In this document: positions 5,171 to 6,547 of the stretch, piece by piece | Position numbering within the stretch: position 1 is the first letter of the stretch | Layout of the letters: each line of letters opens with the position of its first letter | Origin: Vulcanimicrobiota bacterium | Lineage (GTDB): Bacteria > Vulcanimicrobiota > Vulcanimicrobiia > Vulcanimicrobiales > Vulcanimicrobiaceae | NCBI GenBank assembly: GCA_030040695.1 | Contig: JASHTE010000170.1 | Location: 1-6,547, forward strand | Reading direction: 5' to 3' | Length of the DNA stretch: 6,547 nt | Notes under the pieces: model-generated | What the model was told of the DNA's origin: nothing | The model's input: the letters and a program-made list of their open reading frames with translations, nothing else | Databases searched by the model: none | Translations under genes and position numbers: made by a program

Positions 5171-6547
5171 TGCGGAAGGAGCTGACCCTTCGCGGCCTCC
5201 TCTTGGGAGGTGCGATTACGCTCGTCTTCACGGCAGCGAACGTCTATTTAGGCCTGAAAGTCGGCTTGACGTTTGCATCGTCGATTCCGGCAGCGGTGAT
5301 CTCGATGGCGGTGCTTCGCGCGTTTCGCAACGCGACGATCGTCGAGAACAACATCGTGCAGACCGTCGCGTCAGCGGCGGGAACACTCTCCTCGGTCATC
5401 TTCGTCTTGCCGGGACTCGTGATGGTCGGCTGGTGGAGCGGCTTTCCGTTTTGGCAGTCGTTTTGGATCATCACGGCGGGCGGGATTCTCGGCGTCATGT
5501 ACAGCGTGCCGCTGAGACGCGCGCTCGTGACCCATTCCGATCTTCCGTATCCGGAAGGCGTCGCTGCCGCGGAAGTGCTGAAGGTCGGCGCGGGTGAGCA
5601 CAAAGAAGAGGCGGCGGCCGAGAATCGCCAGGGGCTCGTCGCGCTCGTCGTGAGCTCCCTTGCATCAGCAGGCTTTCAGCTCCTCACGGCTATGCAGCTT
5701 TTCGCCGGCACCTTCGCTGCGTATTTCCGTTTCGGCCCTTCTGCGACCGGTGTCGGCTTCAACGGATCGCTCGCGCTCATCGGAGCCGGACATCTCATCG
5801 GTTTGACTGTCGGCCTCGCAATCTTCGCAGGACTCGCCATCGCATGGGCGATCGCAATGCCGATCCTCACAGCGATGCATCCGATGGCGGGCGCGGCTGC
5901 CGACGTCGCACTCGCGACGTGGTCACACTACGTGCGCTTCATCGGCGCTGGGACGATCGGCGTCTCTGCGATTTGGGCGATCATCCGTCTTGTTGGGCCC
6001 GTGTGGAGAGGATTGCAAGCAGCGGTTACGGCGGAGCGTGCGCGGCGCACGAGCGGAGGCGATGCGCTGCCGATCGTCGAGCGCGATATGCCGGTGAGTA
6101 TCGTTGCAGTCGTCAGTCTCGCGTGCCTCATCCCGATCGCGATTGCGCTTTCCATTTTTCTTTCCGGCAGCACGCTTGGCTCGATGACGGTTCCGCTTGT
6201 GATCGCAGCGGTCGTCTACATCGTCATCGCGGGTTTCTTCGTCGCCGCTGCTTGTGGTTACATGGCGGGGCTCATCGGCTCCTCGAACAGCCCCGTCTCC
6301 GGCCTTGCGATTCTCTCGGTGATCGGTGCCTCGCTGTTGCTCGCACTCCTCGCCCACGTGGCGCACGTCACGGGCTCGGCGGCGCTCGTTGCGTACGCGC
6401 TCTTCGTCACCGCGGTGATCATCAACGTCGCGACGATCTCGAACGACAACTTGCAGGACTTGAAGACCGGGCAGCTCGTCGAGGCGACGCCGTGGCGTCA
6501 GCAGGTATCGCTCGTCATCGGCGTCATTTTCGGTGCGGTCGTCATCC
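5170..6547 (+). CDS. OPT-family membrane transporter, N-terminal 459 residues (runs off window end)
   Basis: Polytopic inner-membrane carrier of the oligopeptide transporter (OPT/YSL) family. Known members carry peptides, peptide-like siderophores or metal chelates, driven by proton symport. No stop occurs before the window ends. About a dozen hydrophobic segments are visible. Family blocks in order: ELTLRGLLLGG (4-14), NVYLGLKVGLTF, ENNIVQT (59-65), LPYPEGVAAAEVLKVG (125-140), HPMAGAAADV, GYMAGLIGSSNSPVSGL (363-379) and SNDNLQDLKTGQLVEATPW (424-442). ATG 5170 shares its A with the preceding TAA (TAATG). No Shine-Dalgarno precedes it, so translation very likely depends on coupling to the BtuF-like gene. 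The N-terminus MRKELTLRG fits the family's usual start. Operon membership under a cobalamin riboswitch raises the possibility that it moves a corrinoid, a cobalt chelate or a B12 precursor. An ordinary peptide or metal-chelate transporter remains the default reading. Confidence 0.9.
   Translation, partial: MRKELTLRGLLLGGAITLVFTAANVYLGLKVGLTFASSIPAAVISMAVLRAFRNATIVENNIVQTVASAAGTLSSVIFVLPGLVMVGWWSGFPFWQSFWIITAGGILGVMYSVPLRRALVTHSDLPYPEGVAAAEVLKVGAGEHKEEAAAENRQGLVALVVSSLASAGFQLLTAMQLFAGTFAAYFRFGPSATGVGFNGSLALIGAGHLIGLTVGLAIFAGLAIAWAIAMPILTAMHPMAGAAADVALATWSHYVRFIGAGTIGVSAIWAIIRLVGPVWRGLQAAVTAERARRTSGGDALPIVERDMPVSIVAVVSLACLIPIAIALSIFLSGSTLGSMTVPLVIAAVVYIVIAGFFVAAACGYMAGLIGSSNSPVSGLAILSVIGASLLLALLAHVAHVTGSAALVAYALFVTAVIINVATISNDNLQDLKTGQLVEATPWRQQVSLVIGVIFGAVVI

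Noticed and set aside
5121..5597. Plus-strand 158-codon open frame at the start of the OPT gene
   Set aside because: It overlaps the OPT reading frame, which has a clear membrane-protein sequence and family motifs. The alternative product is Arg/Gly/Asp-rich with no domain.
5923..6366. Minus-strand 147-codon open frame
   Set aside because: It is antisense to conserved OPT membrane segments and encodes a low-complexity Arg/Asp-rich product.

Overview
The window is a densely coding, single-strand stretch of GC-rich DNA (roughly 60% GC by eye) from what looks like a diderm bacterium. A TonB-dependent outer-membrane receptor and two predicted exported proteins imply an outer membrane. Start codons include TTG, and genes overlap or abut by a few bases. 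The phylum cannot be fixed from the sequence alone. The codon style would fit an uncultured soil lineage such as Eremiobacterota, but that is only a guess.

Layout, all on the + strand: (1) bases 1-479, the C-terminal end of a DinG/XPD-type DNA helicase. (2) 476-1492, an exported zinc-dependent S1/P1 nuclease / phospholipase C superfamily enzyme, starting at a TTG that overlaps the helicase stop. (3) 1493-1631, the only real intergenic gap, filled by a cobalamin riboswitch and its expression platform. (4) 1632-3500, a BtuB-like TonB-dependent receptor. (5) 3501-4235, a PP-loop ATPase of the Dph6 / diphthine-ammonia ligase family. (6) about 4211-5170, a BtuF-like cobalamin-binding protein without a signal peptide. 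(7) 5170 to beyond the window end, an OPT-family membrane transporter.

Genes 4-7 are joined with zero gap, an overlap of at least 25 bases, and a 1-base TAATG overlap. They are therefore probably one riboswitch-controlled operon. A coherent reading is a corrinoid uptake and handling operon. BtuB would bring cobalamin across the outer membrane, and the BtuF-like protein would bind it. The OPT transporter sits where an inner-membrane BtuCD permease/ATPase would be expected, and no BtuC or BtuD is visible here. The Dph6-like ligase is an unexplained passenger, because bacteria do not make diphthamide.

The most interesting hypothesis is that the OPT protein, the signal-less BtuF-like protein and the PP-loop ATPase form an alternative B12/corrinoid import or salvage module. 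The operon structure and riboswitch are seen in the sequence. The function of the OPT and PP-loop members is inference only.
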